Positions 18,839 through 28,919 are shown, numbered from the stretch's first letter. The stretch: 64,000 nt of DNA from Anaerobiospirillum sp. NML120449 (GCF_023051105.1 NZ_JALKIL010000006.1:99654-163653); one strand, 5' to 3'. The notes: a model not told the origin generated them from the letters alone. Translations and numbers: made by a program.

Positions 18839-19054
18839 TGACTGCTCCAGAGAGCAAGCTTTATGCTCTGATTTATGGCATCGTCCATTTCATCTACAGC
18901 TAAACTGTCGATGATCTTGTGATTTTCCTCATACTTATTAACGAGAGCTGCAAAAGCTGCATGAGTCACAATGTGGCCATTAGATTAAACGCACATAATG
19001 ATGAATAACGCTCCATCATAGTGCTTTAACATAATATTTTAGAAAGCAAAATAG

Positions 19055-19087
19055 AAAGCCCAGGCATAAGCCCGGGCTTTTTATTTT
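19055..19087 (-). terminator. Terminator of the Imm33 gene, probably bidirectional
   Basis: AAAGCCCAGG pairs with CCCGGGCTTT with one mismatch and a six-base loop. T-rich tracts follow on both strands. It lies just beyond the minus-strand stop at 19107 and could also stop transcripts from the Nif3 side. Confidence 0.75.
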
Positions 19088-19106
19088 TTCAGGGACTGGC
19101 TGAAGA

Positions 19107-20072
19107 TCAGTTGTCATGCTCAGTGCTGGTGCCGGCATCAGCTGCAGTTTCAGGAGAACAGTTCTCACTGTCTGATCCCTGATGGGCGGCAGCGCATGAG
19201 GAAGGGACGGGTTCGGCACAGTCGTAGTCTTTGCCCTCAAGGGTGATTGGGGTAGGAACAAGGCGTCCTTCGGCGTTCTTGCTGAAAGCGCAGACTGCAC
19301 CTGTCTTTAGTACGCTGAGAACTTCAGGGTCGTAGTTGGCAATGACATTGAGCGAGTAGATAAAGGCGTAGCGGGGATCGCTCATATAGCCTTCGCTTTC
19401 GTTACCTGCCATAAAGCGCCAGCCGCTGTCGGTAGGATCCTGGGGCTCTTCACGGTAGCAGTAGCCCACCTTGAAGTTCTGAACTGTTACTCTTGAGGTG
19501 GCAATACATGCATCAGGACCTTCCCAGTCGGTAAGTACAGGCTTTATCTGATCGGCCTTGATGGCGTAGTTATGGCGGACGAGGGCAGGGTTATAAAGCT
19601 CTTCATGCAGCTCAGTAACGACCTCAACCATTTCGGCAATGCCGTCATCATCAAGCATTTCACAGATGTCATATTCCTTTGGACTGGCAATAAAGTCCTG
19701 AAGAACATGGCTGATGAACTCATGATTGCCAAGGGAGGCGACAATGTTAATCTCACGCTCGCTTTCAATATAGTCATCCAGTTCAGACAGGCGCACAGAT
19801 CCGTTGACATAACACTCAAGCATGATTGCCGCACAGTCGAGAATCTGGTTGATTGCGTAGGCGAACTGAACAGTAACTCCATCGCTGTTGGTAAAGCACA
19901 GGTTATCAGTTGACTTGCGGACTGCCTGGAGATCCTGACTGATGCCAATCTGCTCAAAGAGAGTGTCGATTGAGACCTCATTGTCTTCAAGCTCATTGAG
20001 CATGGCTACCAGATTAAGGCTGTCGTCGGTGTCGCCTACATAGTTGTGCCAGAACTTATCTGAAATATACAT
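19107..20072 (-). CDS. Imm33/DUF2185-domain protein
   Basis: A 321-residue protein. The C-terminal part (about residues 190-275) matches the DUF2185/Imm33 family: CIATSRVTV, VGYCYREEP, DSGWRFMAGNE and NVIANYDPEVLSVL are its hallmark segments. These proteins are known as immunity proteins of polymorphic toxin systems and as stand-alone genes. The N-terminal 190 residues are acidic and helical and not recognised. A Ser/Glu/Ala-rich tail ends the protein. I start it at the ATG whose complement is 20070-20072, because GGGAG lies nine bases upstream; a longer in-frame reading to 20135 has no site. It stands apart from the large immunity array that begins 7 kb further on. Confidence 0.75.
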   Translation of the reverse strand: MYISDKFWHNYVGDTDDSLNLVAMLNELEDNEVSIDTLFEQIGISQDLQAVRKSTDNLCFTNSDGVTVQFAYAINQILDCAAIMLECYVNGSVRLSELDDYIESEREINIVASLGNHEFISHVLQDFIASPKEYDICEMLDDDGIAEMVEVVTELHEELYNPALVRHNYAIKADQIKPVLTDWEGPDACIATSRVTVQNFKVGYCYREEPQDPTDSGWRFMAGNESEGYMSDPRYAFIYSLNVIANYDPEVLSVLKTGAVCAFSKNAEGRLVPTPITLEGKDYDCAEPVPSSCAAAHQGSDSENCSPETAADAGTSTEHDN

Positions 20073-20269
20073 AGCCAAAAACTCCCGAAGTCCAAAGTTG
20101 TTGATTATCAGTGATCCACTGCGCCTGACGCGCACTGTATCGGTCCGGATGAAGTTGAGTGCTTAAAGTACAGTCTGATTACCATGTCATCAGCTGTTCT
20201 TTGAACACTGTTACCGCGCAGCTGTTACCTGTTTCTGTCGGAAACTCATCAGGTGAGCGGTACATCCTG

Positions 20270-20371
20270 CATGAGCCAGCCAGCCAGTAATATGATCAGC
20301 CTGCATGAGCCAGCTGGCCAGTAATATGATTGGCCTGTATGAGCCTGCTGGCCGGTACGCTGACCAGTCGG
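20270..20371. repeat. 34-bp tandem repeat
   Basis: Two clear 34-bp units (20270, 20304) with the core CATGAGCCAG and AGTAATATGAT, and a third decayed copy. Further weakly similar GCTGACC-rich DNA continues to about 20500. No gene lies in 20073-20544. Confidence 0.75.
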
Positions 20372-20544
20372 CAGGTAAGCTGACCAGCGGGGCATTAAGC
20401 TGACATGCCAGCATGATCCAGATGGATGGTACGACTGAGCAGTCGGTGGGTAAGCTGACCTGGGGGCAGCAAGTTGAGCTGCCGGCATGAGCCTGCATGG
20501 ACAGGCTGGCATGAGGGCTTACTCAGGGCATAAGCTCAATGCTT

Positions 20545-21183
20545 TCAGGCCTTTGTGGTAAAGCCTGTTGTATGGTCAAAAAACGACTGTCTTACCTCAT
20601 CGCTGCTCAGGGCAAAACGTTCCATAAGTGCCATGGCCTGTCTTTTCAGATCAAAGGCTCCAGTAGCGGTCATGCGCGCGCTGAGGTTGGCAAAGTGAGT
20701 AATATCATTGTAGTTAAGCCAGCCAAATGAGGTCTGAACTGTCTGTGACGGATTGACCTTGAGCGCCTCAAGCTGCTCAGTGCTGACGCCCATGCCATAC
20801 CTTATGGTATTGGCTGTTGAGGAGAAAAAGGTACGCAGCTCCATGCTGCTGTTAACCAGAGAGCTGTCACCAAAGAGCATGTTAGTCAGCATGGCATGGT
20901 AATGCTTCATGGCTGTCGGCATGTCGTGCTCAAGCTCTTCAAGACTTTCACTTACCTGGTGACTTGCATGTTCCGGTGACTGGCTTTCCAGCAGCAGAGA
21001 AACGGCCAGCTGTTGCTCTTTCTTACGTTCTTCCTGAGAGTCCTTTTTACGCTGTTCATCAGGATCGATATCCTCGCGTTCAGCAAGACGGAAGTCTGTT
21101 GCAGCTCCACGGGCCCGGGACTGTGCGGCTTTGATTTTGGCAATGCGGTCTACAGCACCTACAGGCTCTATAGAGTTGACCAT
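20545..21183 (-). CDS. Hypothetical helical protein
   Basis: A 212-residue protein I do not recognise. It is predicted mainly helical, with a charged segment rich in Asp, Glu, Lys and Gln at about residues 35-65 that could form a short coiled coil. There is no signal peptide or membrane segment. I start it at MVNSIEP, where GGAGG precedes the ATG by about five bases; the longer reading adds a Cys/Ser/Gly-rich segment made from the ribosome binding site itself. It is followed by a repeat-bearing spacer and the Imm33 gene on the same strand. No function is proposed. Confidence 0.65.
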   Translation of the reverse strand: MVNSIEPVGAVDRIAKIKAAQSRARGAATDFRLAEREDIDPDEQRKKDSQEERKKEQQLAVSLLLESQSPEHASHQVSESLEELEHDMPTAMKHYHAMLTNMLFGDSSLVNSSMELRTFFSSTANTIRYGMGVSTEQLEALKVNPSQTVQTSFGWLNYNDITHFANLSARMTATGAFDLKRQAMALMERFALSSDEVRQSFFDHTTGFTTKA

Positions 21184-21645
21184 ACCTCCTCCAGAAAAAG
21201 AACAGGAAAAATACAAGTTACAGCTGTCACTTCATAATGCAGACATTATCTGTGGCATTGTGCTCAGTAAAGGCTGCAGGGAGCGTTTATGCTGCAGTTA
21301 GACATGGTGGCGTTCCCCGTCTGTCCATGACGGCTACAGGACAGGGACAGTGTTCTAACGCGGACTGGTTGCCAGCTGAGACAAACAGGCACTCAGCCAT
21401 GATAGATGAAAAGGGCGCAGTATAGTATGTCCGAGGCCTCAATTCGGAGAAATTTCGGCACAAAATTTCGCTGCAGGGCGCAATGGCACGTTGATGAGCC
21501 CCTTTTTTACTGAGGCCGGCACCATGGCTGTTTACCGGCCGACTGGCATTTGGTTCTGCCGGGCTTAGCAGGGGTGGAATGGGACGTTATGAGAGGTGCT
21601 TTCGTGCTTAATTATCAGTTGCGACTGGTAACGCATCAATAGGGG

Positions 21646-21651
21646 TATAAT
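21646..21651 (+). promoter_or_regulatory. Possible -10 box upstream of folE
   Basis: TATAAT about 125 bases before the folE start, preceded by GGGG. No good -35 box is seen at the right distance. The 21184-21774 spacer between the divergent genes holds no other recognisable feature. Confidence 0.35.
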
Positions 21652-21774
21652 TAACAGCCCGGCCAGGTATAAATGCCATGGAGACAGACGCATAGTAAAT
21701 TTTGGTGCGGAGCTCGCTCCCGGCTTTGGCTCTGTACTTTATGGGCCATGGTGCTCCTTTATTATGAGGTTGTT

Positions 21775-22434
21775 ATGAGTGATCAGCAGTTAAGCCAGCA
21801 GGCTTTAAAAGTTAAGAATGCCCTTATCGAGTGCGGCCTTGAGACTCCGGTGCATGATAATGGTCTGAGCGACGACGAAAAGCGTGAGCGTATCAGCCAG
21901 TGCATGCGTACCATGATGGAAACCCTGGGTCTTGATCTGAGCGATGACAGCCTTACCAGAACTCCTTACCGCGTGGGCAAGATGTTCGTCGATGAGCTGT
22001 TTTCCGGACTTGATTACCGCAATTTTCCTGAAATCACCGTGATTGAAAACAAGATGCAGGTAGATGAGATGATCAAGGTCAAGGATATTTCCTTTACCTC
22101 TACCTGTGAGCATCACTTTATGGTTATCGACGGCATGGCCAAGGTGGCCTACATGCCTGATAACAAGATTATCGGACTGTCCAAGATTAACCGTATTGTG
22201 CGCTTTTTTGCTCAGCGCCCTCAGGTTCAGGAACGCCTTACCCAGCAGATTCTGGTAGCTCTCAAGACCCTGCTTGAGACCGAGAATGTGGCTGTTACCA
22301 TTACCGGTACCCATTACTGTGTAAAGGCCCGTGGTGTACAGGACCCTACCTCATCAACTACTACCACAGCTCTGAGCGGTCACTTCAAATATAATCCATC
22401 CTCACGCCATGAGTTCCTGACTGACGACCGATAG
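21775..22434 (+). CDS. folE: GTP cyclohydrolase I
   Basis: A 219-residue enzyme that converts GTP to dihydroneopterin triphosphate, the first step of tetrahydrofolate synthesis. The match to E. coli FolE is close throughout: [23 protein letters not shown], the zinc-binding STCEHHF (Cys and His near residue 110), [24 protein letters not shown], and the CVKARG segment with the second zinc Cys. I choose ATG 21775, with GAGG five bases before it, over the longer in-frame reading from 21673. A strong terminator follows. Confidence 0.96.
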   Translation: MSDQQLSQQALKVKNALIECGLETPVHDNGLSDDEKRERISQCMRTMMETLGLDLSDDSLTRTPYRVGKMFVDELFSGLDYRNFPEITVIENKMQVDEMIKVKDISFTSTCEHHFMVIDGMAKVAYMPDNKIIGLSKINRIVRFFAQRPQVQERLTQQILVALKTLLETENVAVTITGTHYCVKARGVQDPTSSTTTTALSGHFKYNPSSRHEFLTDDR

Positions 22435-22543
22435 TCCCGAACTTGTCCATACCCCGTGACCGTGCCCGGTAAGCTCCTCTGCAGGTCCAGCGACCGCCAC
22501 GCCCAAAGCGCAGGCCTGGGGCTCATGGTTCAGTAATAATGGC

Positions 22544-22598
22544 GCTGGCATCAGCATCATGGCCTGGCATCAGCATCATGGCCTGGCATCAGTCATCA
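22544..22598. repeat. 19-bp tandem repeat after folE
   Basis: Nearly three copies of a 19-bp unit with the core CTGGCATCAGCATCATGG lie in the folE downstream region. Confidence 0.75.
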
Positions 22599-22712
22599 GG
22601 TGGTGGCCGACTTGCCGTCATCAGGACTGAGTCCTGATTAGGTCATATGGTGGCTTGCGCGGCTTACCGGGCTGTGCTGTCAGTTTTGGGATAACGATAA
22701 AGCAGGAAGCTC

Positions 22713-22768
22713 AAAAGCCCGCCTTTGAAAGGACTGGTGTTCCGGTTCTGAAAAGGGCGGGCTTTTTT
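22713..22768 (+). terminator. Intrinsic terminator after folE
   Basis: AAAAGCCCGCC pairs with GGCGGGCTTTT around a loop of about 26 bases, followed by a T run. It lies about 280 bases after folE. Confidence 0.85.
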
Positions 22769-23048
22769 GCGCAGGTGATGGCTGAGTCTGATGCATGGCA
22801 GATATTGGGCCAGCGCCTATAGCATTGCTAAGTTTTTAGGAATACACTTTAAGCCCTTGATTAAGCTCAAATTTATGTTTGGCTTATCAAAAGGTAAAAA
22901 TTACCCGAAAGCGCCAGGGCATTGCATTATATCTGTGTCTTGATGACAGCGGTGCTCTGAGAGTATGGCTTTTGTTTCTCTGCGCGGGTATACATAAGTG
23001 GGCCCGGGCTCTGGACATTATTCTGGCACTGTGGTGCAGGTGGTCGCT

Positions 23049-24230
23049 ATGGCAAGACACGATGAAAATTACAAGGTTGCTCTTATTGTTCCTGTCTATA
23101 ACGAGGAGGAGACCATTGCCTCTTTCGTGGAAACAGTAGAGCTTAAACTGGCTTCGGTTATCGACCACATTGAGATTGTCTTTGTCGATGACGGCTCCAG
23201 GGACCGCTCAGTTGAGATTATTGAGGGTCTGATGGAGCAGAACAGCCGCATTGCCCTGATTAAGCTGTCACGCAACTTTGGCAAGGAGGCTGCCATGACA
23301 GCCGCCATTGACCTGTGCGACGCCGATGCTCTGGTGCCTATTGATGTGGATCTGCAGGACCCTCCTGAGCTGGTACTTGAGTTTATACGTATCTGGCGCG
23401 AGGAAAATGTTGATACCGTCTATGGTCGTCGTATTGACCGCTCCAGTGACTCCGGCACCAAGCGTGTATCATCAGGCGGCTTCTACTATGTATTTAACAA
23501 GCTCTCAGGCAGAGTAAAAATCCCTGAGAATGTGGGCGACTTCCGTCTTATCGACTCACGCATTATTGAGACTGTACGCAGTCTTAATGAAAGCAACCGC
23601 TTTATGAAGGGACTTTATGCCTGGCCTGGCTTCACCTCACGCAATGTAGACTATGTGCGCCCTGAACGCAGTGCTGGCACCACCAAGTGGAATTACTGGA
23701 AGCTGTGGAACTTTGCCCTTGATGGCATTGTGTCCTTCTCCTCTCTGCCGCTGCGCGTCTGGTCCTACATTGGTGGATGTGTAGGCGCTCTGGGACTTGT
23801 CTATATGATTTACATAATGGTAAGTACCATGATCAGGGGCGTAAACGTACCTGGTTATGCCTCCCTTATGTGCGTGGTGCTTTTCCTTGGCAGTATTCAG
23901 CTTATTTCCATTGGCGTTCTGGGTGAGTACCTGGGCCGTGTCAGTGAAGAGGTTAAAAGACGTCCAGTTTATGTAGTTTCCACAGTCAAAGGCGGACTGA
24001 GCAACCGTCTTATCGAGGGATGCAGGCGTACTGGCAGCGGTATTTACTTTAACGAGCATAAGAGCGACACGGCCGCCGCCACAGCAGCAGCCACAGCAGC
24101 TGCAGCCACTGCAGCATCCACTGAGGTTGCCGACGCTGCTGCAGGTGCAGCAGCAGCTGACTCAAAAACAGCAGCAGAGGCACAGACCAGAGATGATAGC
24201 CATGGCGATGTAAGCTCATGTGATGACTGA
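23049..24230 (+). CDS. GT2 family polyprenyl-phosphate glycosyltransferase (DPM1/GtrB/ArnC type)
   Basis: A 393-residue membrane glycosyltransferase. The GT-A catalytic domain occupies about residues 8-230, with VALIVPVYNEEETI, FVDDGSRDRS, SRNFGKEAAMTA, and the DVDLQDPPEL metal/donor region; two membrane helices follow at about 240-265 and 275-300, then LGRVSEEVKRRPVY. This plan is that of enzymes that put a sugar on undecaprenyl phosphate on the inner membrane face, for O-antigen or lipid A modification. The sugar cannot be told. I choose ATG 23049, directly before the catalytic domain, although its ribosome binding site (AGGTGG) is weak. The last 60 residues are an Ala/Thr-rich tail not typical of the family. 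Confidence 0.88.
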   Translation: MARHDENYKVALIVPVYNEEETIASFVETVELKLASVIDHIEIVFVDDGSRDRSVEIIEGLMEQNSRIALIKLSRNFGKEAAMTAAIDLCDADALVPIDVDLQDPPELVLEFIRIWREENVDTVYGRRIDRSSDSGTKRVSSGGFYYVFNKLSGRVKIPENVGDFRLIDSRIIETVRSLNESNRFMKGLYAWPGFTSRNVDYVRPERSAGTTKWNYWKLWNFALDGIVSFSSLPLRVWSYIGGCVGALGLVYMIYIMVSTMIRGVNVPGYASLMCVVLFLGSIQLISIGVLGEYLGRVSEEVKRRPVYVVSTVKGGLSNRLIEGCRRTGSGIYFNEHKSDTAAATAAATAAAATAASTEVADAAAGAAAADSKTAAEAQTRDDSHGDVSSCDD

Positions 24231-24296
24231 TGTACTGGCTGACAGCGCCGTGAGTCATCCATGGCAGCCGGTCCGCTACTGTCCGGCTGCATACAG

Positions 24297-24347
24297 CAGG
24301 GGCCGCAGATAAAGCCTTAGGAAGCTTTGCTGCGGCCCCTGTTGTTT
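24297..24347 (+). terminator. Strong intrinsic terminator after the glycosyltransferase
   Basis: A perfect 12-bp stem CAGGGGCCGCAG / CTGCGGCCCCTG encloses a smaller AAAGC/GCTTT stem and is followed by TTGTTTT. Confidence 0.9.
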
Positions 24348-24483
24348 TACAACACATGCTGTTTTAGACTATGGCGCGAAAACATGGGCTCAGCCACCGT
24401 ATCATCTCAGTATGATTAGCTTACGGTGCCTGTTTGCCTGGTGAGAAAATGGATTTAGCTATACCAGCTCGGGGAGGGTGGTT

Positions 24484-25269
24484 ATGAGATTTGCTCTTGG
24501 TGTTGAGTATTCAGGCTGGAATTATGCTGGTTTTCAGCGCCAGTGGCATGCTCCTGCCATTCAAAATGAACTTGAGAAAGCCCTGTCTCAGATAGCTGCC
24601 GAGCCTGTGGAAATCAAATGCGCTGGCCGTACTGATGCCGGCGTTAATGCTACCGGTCAGGTAATCCATTTTGATACCACTAAAGAGCGCTCTGAGCGTG
24701 CCTGGATTTTAGGCACCAATACCATTTTGCCAGACGATATCGCCATTACCTGGGCAAAGCAGGTCCCTGATGATTTCCATGCACGCTTTTCAGCTCGTGC
24801 CCGCCGCTACCGCTACATTCTGCAGAATACTGACTACCGTCCTGGCATTATGAGGGCCGGTGTTTCTCTATACCGTGGCGAATATGATGTTCAGGCCATG
24901 CATGATGCGGCTCAGATTCTGCTTGGCGAAAACGATTTTTCTTCCTTCCGCTCAGCCCAGGATGAAAACCCTCATGCCATGCGCAATGTTCATTTCATTA
25001 ATGTCATGCGCCGGGGCCGCTATATTATCTTTGATATTCAGGCAAACGCTTTCCTTCACCATATGGTACGCAATATTGTAGGATCGCTGCTGCTGGTGGG
25101 AGACGGCTCAAAGGACAGGCAGTGGCTGCAGGATGTCTTTGATGCGCGCAACCGTGAGCTGGCCGGACCAACCGCCCAGGCTGCCGGCCTGTATCTGGTT
25201 CATGTAACCTACGAGGACCAGTGGCAGCTGCCAATCCGTCCTGAAGACATGGGCCCCCTGTGGATTTAG
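24484..25269 (+). CDS. truA: tRNA pseudouridine(38-40) synthase
   Basis: A 261-residue enzyme that isomerises uridine to pseudouridine at positions 38-40 of the tRNA anticodon arm. The catalytic Asp lies in AGRTDAGVNATGQVIHF (residues 49-65, Asp53). Other family marks are the RRYRYIL segment, GENDFSSFRSAQ and FLHHMVRNIVGSLL. I choose ATG 24484, with GGGGAGGG about six bases upstream; the in-frame GTG at 24478 falls inside that site. In many gammaproteobacteria truA sits directly before accD; here it lies over 20 kb away. Confidence 0.96.
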   Translation: MRFALGVEYSGWNYAGFQRQWHAPAIQNELEKALSQIAAEPVEIKCAGRTDAGVNATGQVIHFDTTKERSERAWILGTNTILPDDIAITWAKQVPDDFHARFSARARRYRYILQNTDYRPGIMRAGVSLYRGEYDVQAMHDAAQILLGENDFSSFRSAQDENPHAMRNVHFINVMRRGRYIIFDIQANAFLHHMVRNIVGSLLLVGDGSKDRQWLQDVFDARNRELAGPTAQAAGLYLVHVTYEDQWQLPIRPEDMGPLWI

Positions 25270-25343
25270 CCGCGTCAGGTCAGCATGCAGGCCCTGCACC
25301 GGGCAGCATGGCTGCTGCCTGCTGCAGCTGCAATCTGACACAG

Positions 25344-25542
25344 CAGCATGACCTTGACGCTTTACAAAAGCAGATCTTTCTTTGAACGTCAGGACCTGGT
25401 GACGGGCAGCCTGACCATGGCGCTTTACAAAAGCAAAACTTCCTGTGAGCTGTCAGCTTTGCTGACGGGCAGCCTGACCTTGACGCTTTACAAAAGAATA
25501 ACTTACTGTGAGGAGCCTTGCTTACTGATGGGCAGCATGACG
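25344..25542. repeat. 63-bp tandem repeat after truA
   Basis: Three 63-bp units start at 25344, 25407 and 25470, with a ten-base start of a fourth. GACGCTTTACAAAAG and the ends of the units are best conserved, the middles vary. No gene is seen in 25270-25827. Confidence 0.9.
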
Positions 25543-25827
25543 TCTGGATGCAACTGCCATGATATTGCATGCACTGTTAATTGCTCCTGGTACTCATGGG
25601 GACCAGCCGTGGATAAGACCATGGATAAGGTATCCCTGGAGTTTATGGTCTGACTGAGTCTGGTACAGTATGAAAATGGCATTGCCTGAAAGGGGCGCAC
25701 GGATCTGTGTTCCTGAGGTCAGAACTCATAATATAAGAAACAAATTATTGATTAATAAACCAACATTCAGACTGCAGATTTAATATAATGTCCAGGTGTC
25801 ATTATCAAGAGTTTTAGAGCGGTCAGA

Positions 25828-26834
25828 ATGAAAGTTCGTAAGTTTGTTAATGATCCAGCAGTTCTCAAGGAGGCTGGTCTTCATTTTGTTCAGTCAAGCA
25901 ACGACAGGAAAACAGTATATAGGGCTACTGTCGTCAGTCTGGCATTAGGCGGTATCTCAAAAAAAGAGCTTTCAGCGTGCTGTGGCGAAAGTATCGGAAC
26001 AATCAACAACTGGATAAAAACAGCTGATGAAAAAGGGTTTGACGCATTAACACCCACATCTCCTCCTGGAAGAAACAGCAGATTGACTGAAGAGCAGCTT
26101 TCTATGCTTTATAAAGCAGTGAGCTCATCTGCTGAAGATTATGGATTTAGAGTATGGGATGGCAAGTCTGTTTCTGTCTACATTGAACAACAGTTCAACG
26201 TATCTCTTGGAGTCAGACAGTGTCAGAACATTCTCAAGCACAAGCTAAACCCTTCATTGATTAGACCAGACCTTTCCGTCAAAGGGGAGGGCTAACGAAG
26301 AGGAGCGTGCAGCATTTAAAAAAATCCTGGAGAAAAATAATGACTTGAATAAAGTCCTCGTTTTTCAGGATGAAGCGCACTTCCATCAGACAACAAGTGT
26401 GTCAAGGATATGGGCCTTAAAAGGCTCAAAACTTCAAGTGCTATCTGCTCCTGGCAGGTGATCAGTTGCTGTGTCCTGGTATGTATTTCCAGAGACTGGT
26501 GAGCTCATTGTAACAAGGCCGTCATGGTTTAACTTTGAAACGGTTATTCAGTCCTTGAGAGACTTCATAGCCGAGGCTAATTGTTGATGAGCAGCTTCCG
26601 GAGTATAAGGACATCAGGGAAAAGCTGGACATTATAAAAATGCCCCTTACTCACATGACCTTAACCCTGTTGAGCAATTGCTGGCGAGTAACACGTCGCG
26701 AAGTAACACATAATCGGTACTTCGAGACGCTCGACAAACTTGACGACACCTTGTTTAGTTACTTTTAGCTTTATAGAGCGTCTAACGACAGGTTTAGAAC
26801 TCTATGTAGCTTCAGTTGGTTCACAGACCACTAG
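25828..26834 (+). pseudogene. Decayed IS630-family transposase
   Basis: The first 155 codons (25828-26295) are an intact N-terminal HTH region (SKKELSACCGESIGTINNWI, then the winged-helix part). After a frameshift near 26290 the reading resumes with VLVFQDEAHFHQ, the first DDE Asp. It meets a stop at 26459-26461, continues with SVAVSWYVFPETGE, and meets two stops near 26583. Coding similarity then resumes without the segment that should hold the second catalytic Asp, so an internal deletion is likely. The DLNPVE motif near 26665 is intact, but a further frameshift and a stop at 26766 follow. The element is therefore dead. I could not find convincing terminal inverted repeats. It sits at the left border of the immunity array, in AT-richer DNA. 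Confidence 0.88.
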
Positions 26835-26846
26835 TCCGATTAATAA

Positions 26847-27563
26847 TCAAATCTTTAATTCGTTTACTATAAGGTCAGGGAATAGCTCCTGAGCCAGGGA
26901 GCGCAAATTGTCGTTCAGGACGGCATTGTGCCTGATTATGACTTCGCGGGATGATTCTATGGCTACTTTGCTGTAGTAGTAGAACGAGTAGAAGACATTG
27001 TCAGGGTAGTCCAAATCGTCCTCAAAACAGTCATCTTCGTCCTCCTCCCAGTCATCATCCTCATCATCGCTCTCCTCATCCTCATCCCCGTTCTCATCAG
27101 CAACATCGTTTTCGTCGTCATCATCGTTATCATGGCTGTTTACATCAGGCAGCAGGTAGCGCTCATCGAGCAGGTCGGCAAAATGCTCAAGCGGGGCGGC
27201 GTGTTCGTATGCCTCAATTTCATTTATGCCCCGGTTAAGCCATGCAAACCAGTCAATCAGCTCGCCTGCAAGAAAGTCTGCAAGCTCGTTTTGCTCAAGC
27301 TGCTGCAGAGCATTGTCCAGAGCGCGCACGGCAAAGATGAGGGCAAATGGAGTGCAGTGCCATAAGGTGGACTGATGCTCCATATCCTGGCTCAGGCTGG
27401 ACAGAGCAAAGTTGATGTTACTGCGGCTTTTAAGCTCACCGAGATCATTGAGCCACTGAGGAAAGTTCCCGGCACGGCCCGAAGAGCATACAAGGCGGCG
27501 CCATGGTATGTCAGTGATGCTTACCGAGCTGATAAACTCGCGGTCTTTAAGGGAAATATCCAT
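26847..27563 (-). CDS. Immunity-like protein with HEAT-like start and acidic linker
   Basis: A 238-residue cytoplasmic protein. The N-terminal part contains IPWRRLVCSSG and SLSQDMEHQSTLWHCTPFALIFAV, a pattern I know from helical, HEAT-like immunity-type proteins (PW at the start, then an HQGT-like motif before a run of helices). A long Asp/Glu tract (about residues 145-190) separates it from a helical C-terminus. The start is the ATG one base after the ankyrin gene's stop codon (stop-T-ATG), with GGAG eight bases upstream inside that gene, so the two are translationally coupled. Function by analogy only: neutralising a toxin. Confidence 0.6.
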   Translation of the reverse strand: MDISLKDREFISSVSITDIPWRRLVCSSGRAGNFPQWLNDLGELKSRSNINFALSSLSQDMEHQSTLWHCTPFALIFAVRALDNALQQLEQNELADFLAGELIDWFAWLNRGINEIEAYEHAAPLEHFADLLDERYLLPDVNSHDNDDDDENDVADENGDEDEESDDEDDDWEEDEDDCFEDDLDYPDNVFYSFYYYSKVAIESSREVIIRHNAVLNDNLRSLAQELFPDLIVNELKI

Positions 27564-27564
27564 A

Positions 27565-28644
27565 TCAGTACTCCACATGATCATCGATCATTTTGTTAAG
27601 CATAAGTCCTGGATTTGCTGTAAAGTCGGACCATGAGCCCAGCTTTTTGAGCTCTTCATGCTCGATGTCAAAAGCCCAGAGACTGCGGTCAGTGCGGCTC
27701 CACAGCAGCTTCCAGTCGCTGTAGTTGTCAATTTCAGCCAGCAGGGAAAGGTATTTTCTGCGGCCCCGGGAAAACTCCATGACATCCATGAGCTGATGCA
27801 GACGGACAAAGCGTACCAGCGGAGCATCAGGAAACTCAATGAGCCATGGCCCCTGGGTCAGCTGCTCAATCATGGCTGCAGGTGCCTTGTATCCGCGCAG
27901 CATCCTGAGTTTTTCCTGTTCGTTATGCCACTGTTCAGGCTCAAGGGTTTTAAGCCAGGCAGCAAGATCCTGATTTTTGCTGCTCAGTGCGGCCGAATAA
28001 GGGCGGTCACCGTCGCGATCGCATATGGTGACATCAGCGCCGCGTTCAACCAGCAGTTTTGCCGTTTCCATATCACCTTGACGGGCCGCCTCAATGAGCG
28101 GAGTTGAGGCATAGGGAAAGACCATGTCCGGCTCATGCCAGTTGATGTCAGCTCCCATATCAAGAAGCAGCCTGACCGTGTCTCTGTCGCCCTTAGAAGC
28201 TGCTCTGCGCAGCGCATCTCCTCCATACAGGGCAGCGGTGATACCGGCATTTTCAAGAGTTTTGAGATGCTCGGTATGGCCGCCCCAGAATACCTCAAGA
28301 AATATCCTGCGTTTGTGTTTTACGTTCAGATCGGCCGCCTGGTCGATAAACATGGACAGGACCTCACTGCCGCAGCAGCGCACGGCCGTCATCACCAGCG
28401 GGTTTTCAACTGCAAGGTCACGGCGGGCCCCATGCTCAATCAGGAAAGTAATCATGTCCGGCAGGTTGCAGAAGACTGCAGCCTCAAGAGGCATGAGGGT
28501 GATATAGCGGCTAATTTCCACTTTGCTGTTGAGATCGAGTCCCTGAGCAAGCTGAGAGAGCAGACTGTCCTTATCTCCGTCCAGCACCGCACGCACCGGC
28601 TCGGGAACACTGTCGAAATTACCCAGATATGCAATCTTGTACAT
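27565..28644 (-). CDS. Ankyrin-repeat protein with SUKH-like C-terminus
   Basis: A 359-residue protein. Ankyrin repeats fill about residues 45-220: GGDALRRAASKGDRDTVRLLLDMGADI and TPLIEAARQGDMETAKLLVERGADV are textbook units. The C-terminal part (about 255-345) has YKAPAAMIEQLTQGPWLIEF and LHQLMDVMEF, which resembles SMI1/KNR4 (SUKH) immunity folds; I am less sure of that. Ankyrin and SUKH proteins are both frequent in immunity loci. I choose the ATG at 28644, with AAGGAG five bases before it, over an in-frame GTG six bases upstream. The next gene on the strand is coupled to its stop codon. Confidence 0.78.
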   Translation of the reverse strand: MYKIAYLGNFDSVPEPVRAVLDGDKDSLLSQLAQGLDLNSKVEISRYITLMPLEAAVFCNLPDMITFLIEHGARRDLAVENPLVMTAVRCCGSEVLSMFIDQAADLNVKHKRRIFLEVFWGGHTEHLKTLENAGITAALYGGDALRRAASKGDRDTVRLLLDMGADINWHEPDMVFPYASTPLIEAARQGDMETAKLLVERGADVTICDRDGDRPYSAALSSKNQDLAAWLKTLEPEQWHNEQEKLRMLRGYKAPAAMIEQLTQGPWLIEFPDAPLVRFVRLHQLMDVMEFSRGRRKYLSLLAEIDNYSDWKLLWSRTDRSLWAFDIEHEELKKLGSWSDFTANPGLMLNKMIDDHVEY

Positions 28645-28919
28645 GCACACTCCTTAACTTTCACTGATACTGCACGCCCATGCCGTACACAGCCCGTCCA
28701 TGCCATGCAAGGCAGGAGCGGGGACGGCCCGACCTGCGCTCATGCCCGGCCATGTCCGTAAGGGCATGCCTTCCCATGAGCGAAGGCGCATGCCTGCATA
28801 AGCGCCCGGAAGTGGCCTGATGCCACGTCATGAGGCCGGCAGGGCCGGACGGGCTCATGGGAGCATGGCCAGGCTGCAGAGAGGGGCCGGGGCGGCCGTG
28901 GTGGCCAAGACGGCCGGTA

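Noticed and set aside
25740..26880. Terminal inverted repeats of the IS630-like element
   Set aside because: ATTAAT-type similarity on both sides is too short and AT-biased to call ends; no clear TA target duplication could be placed.
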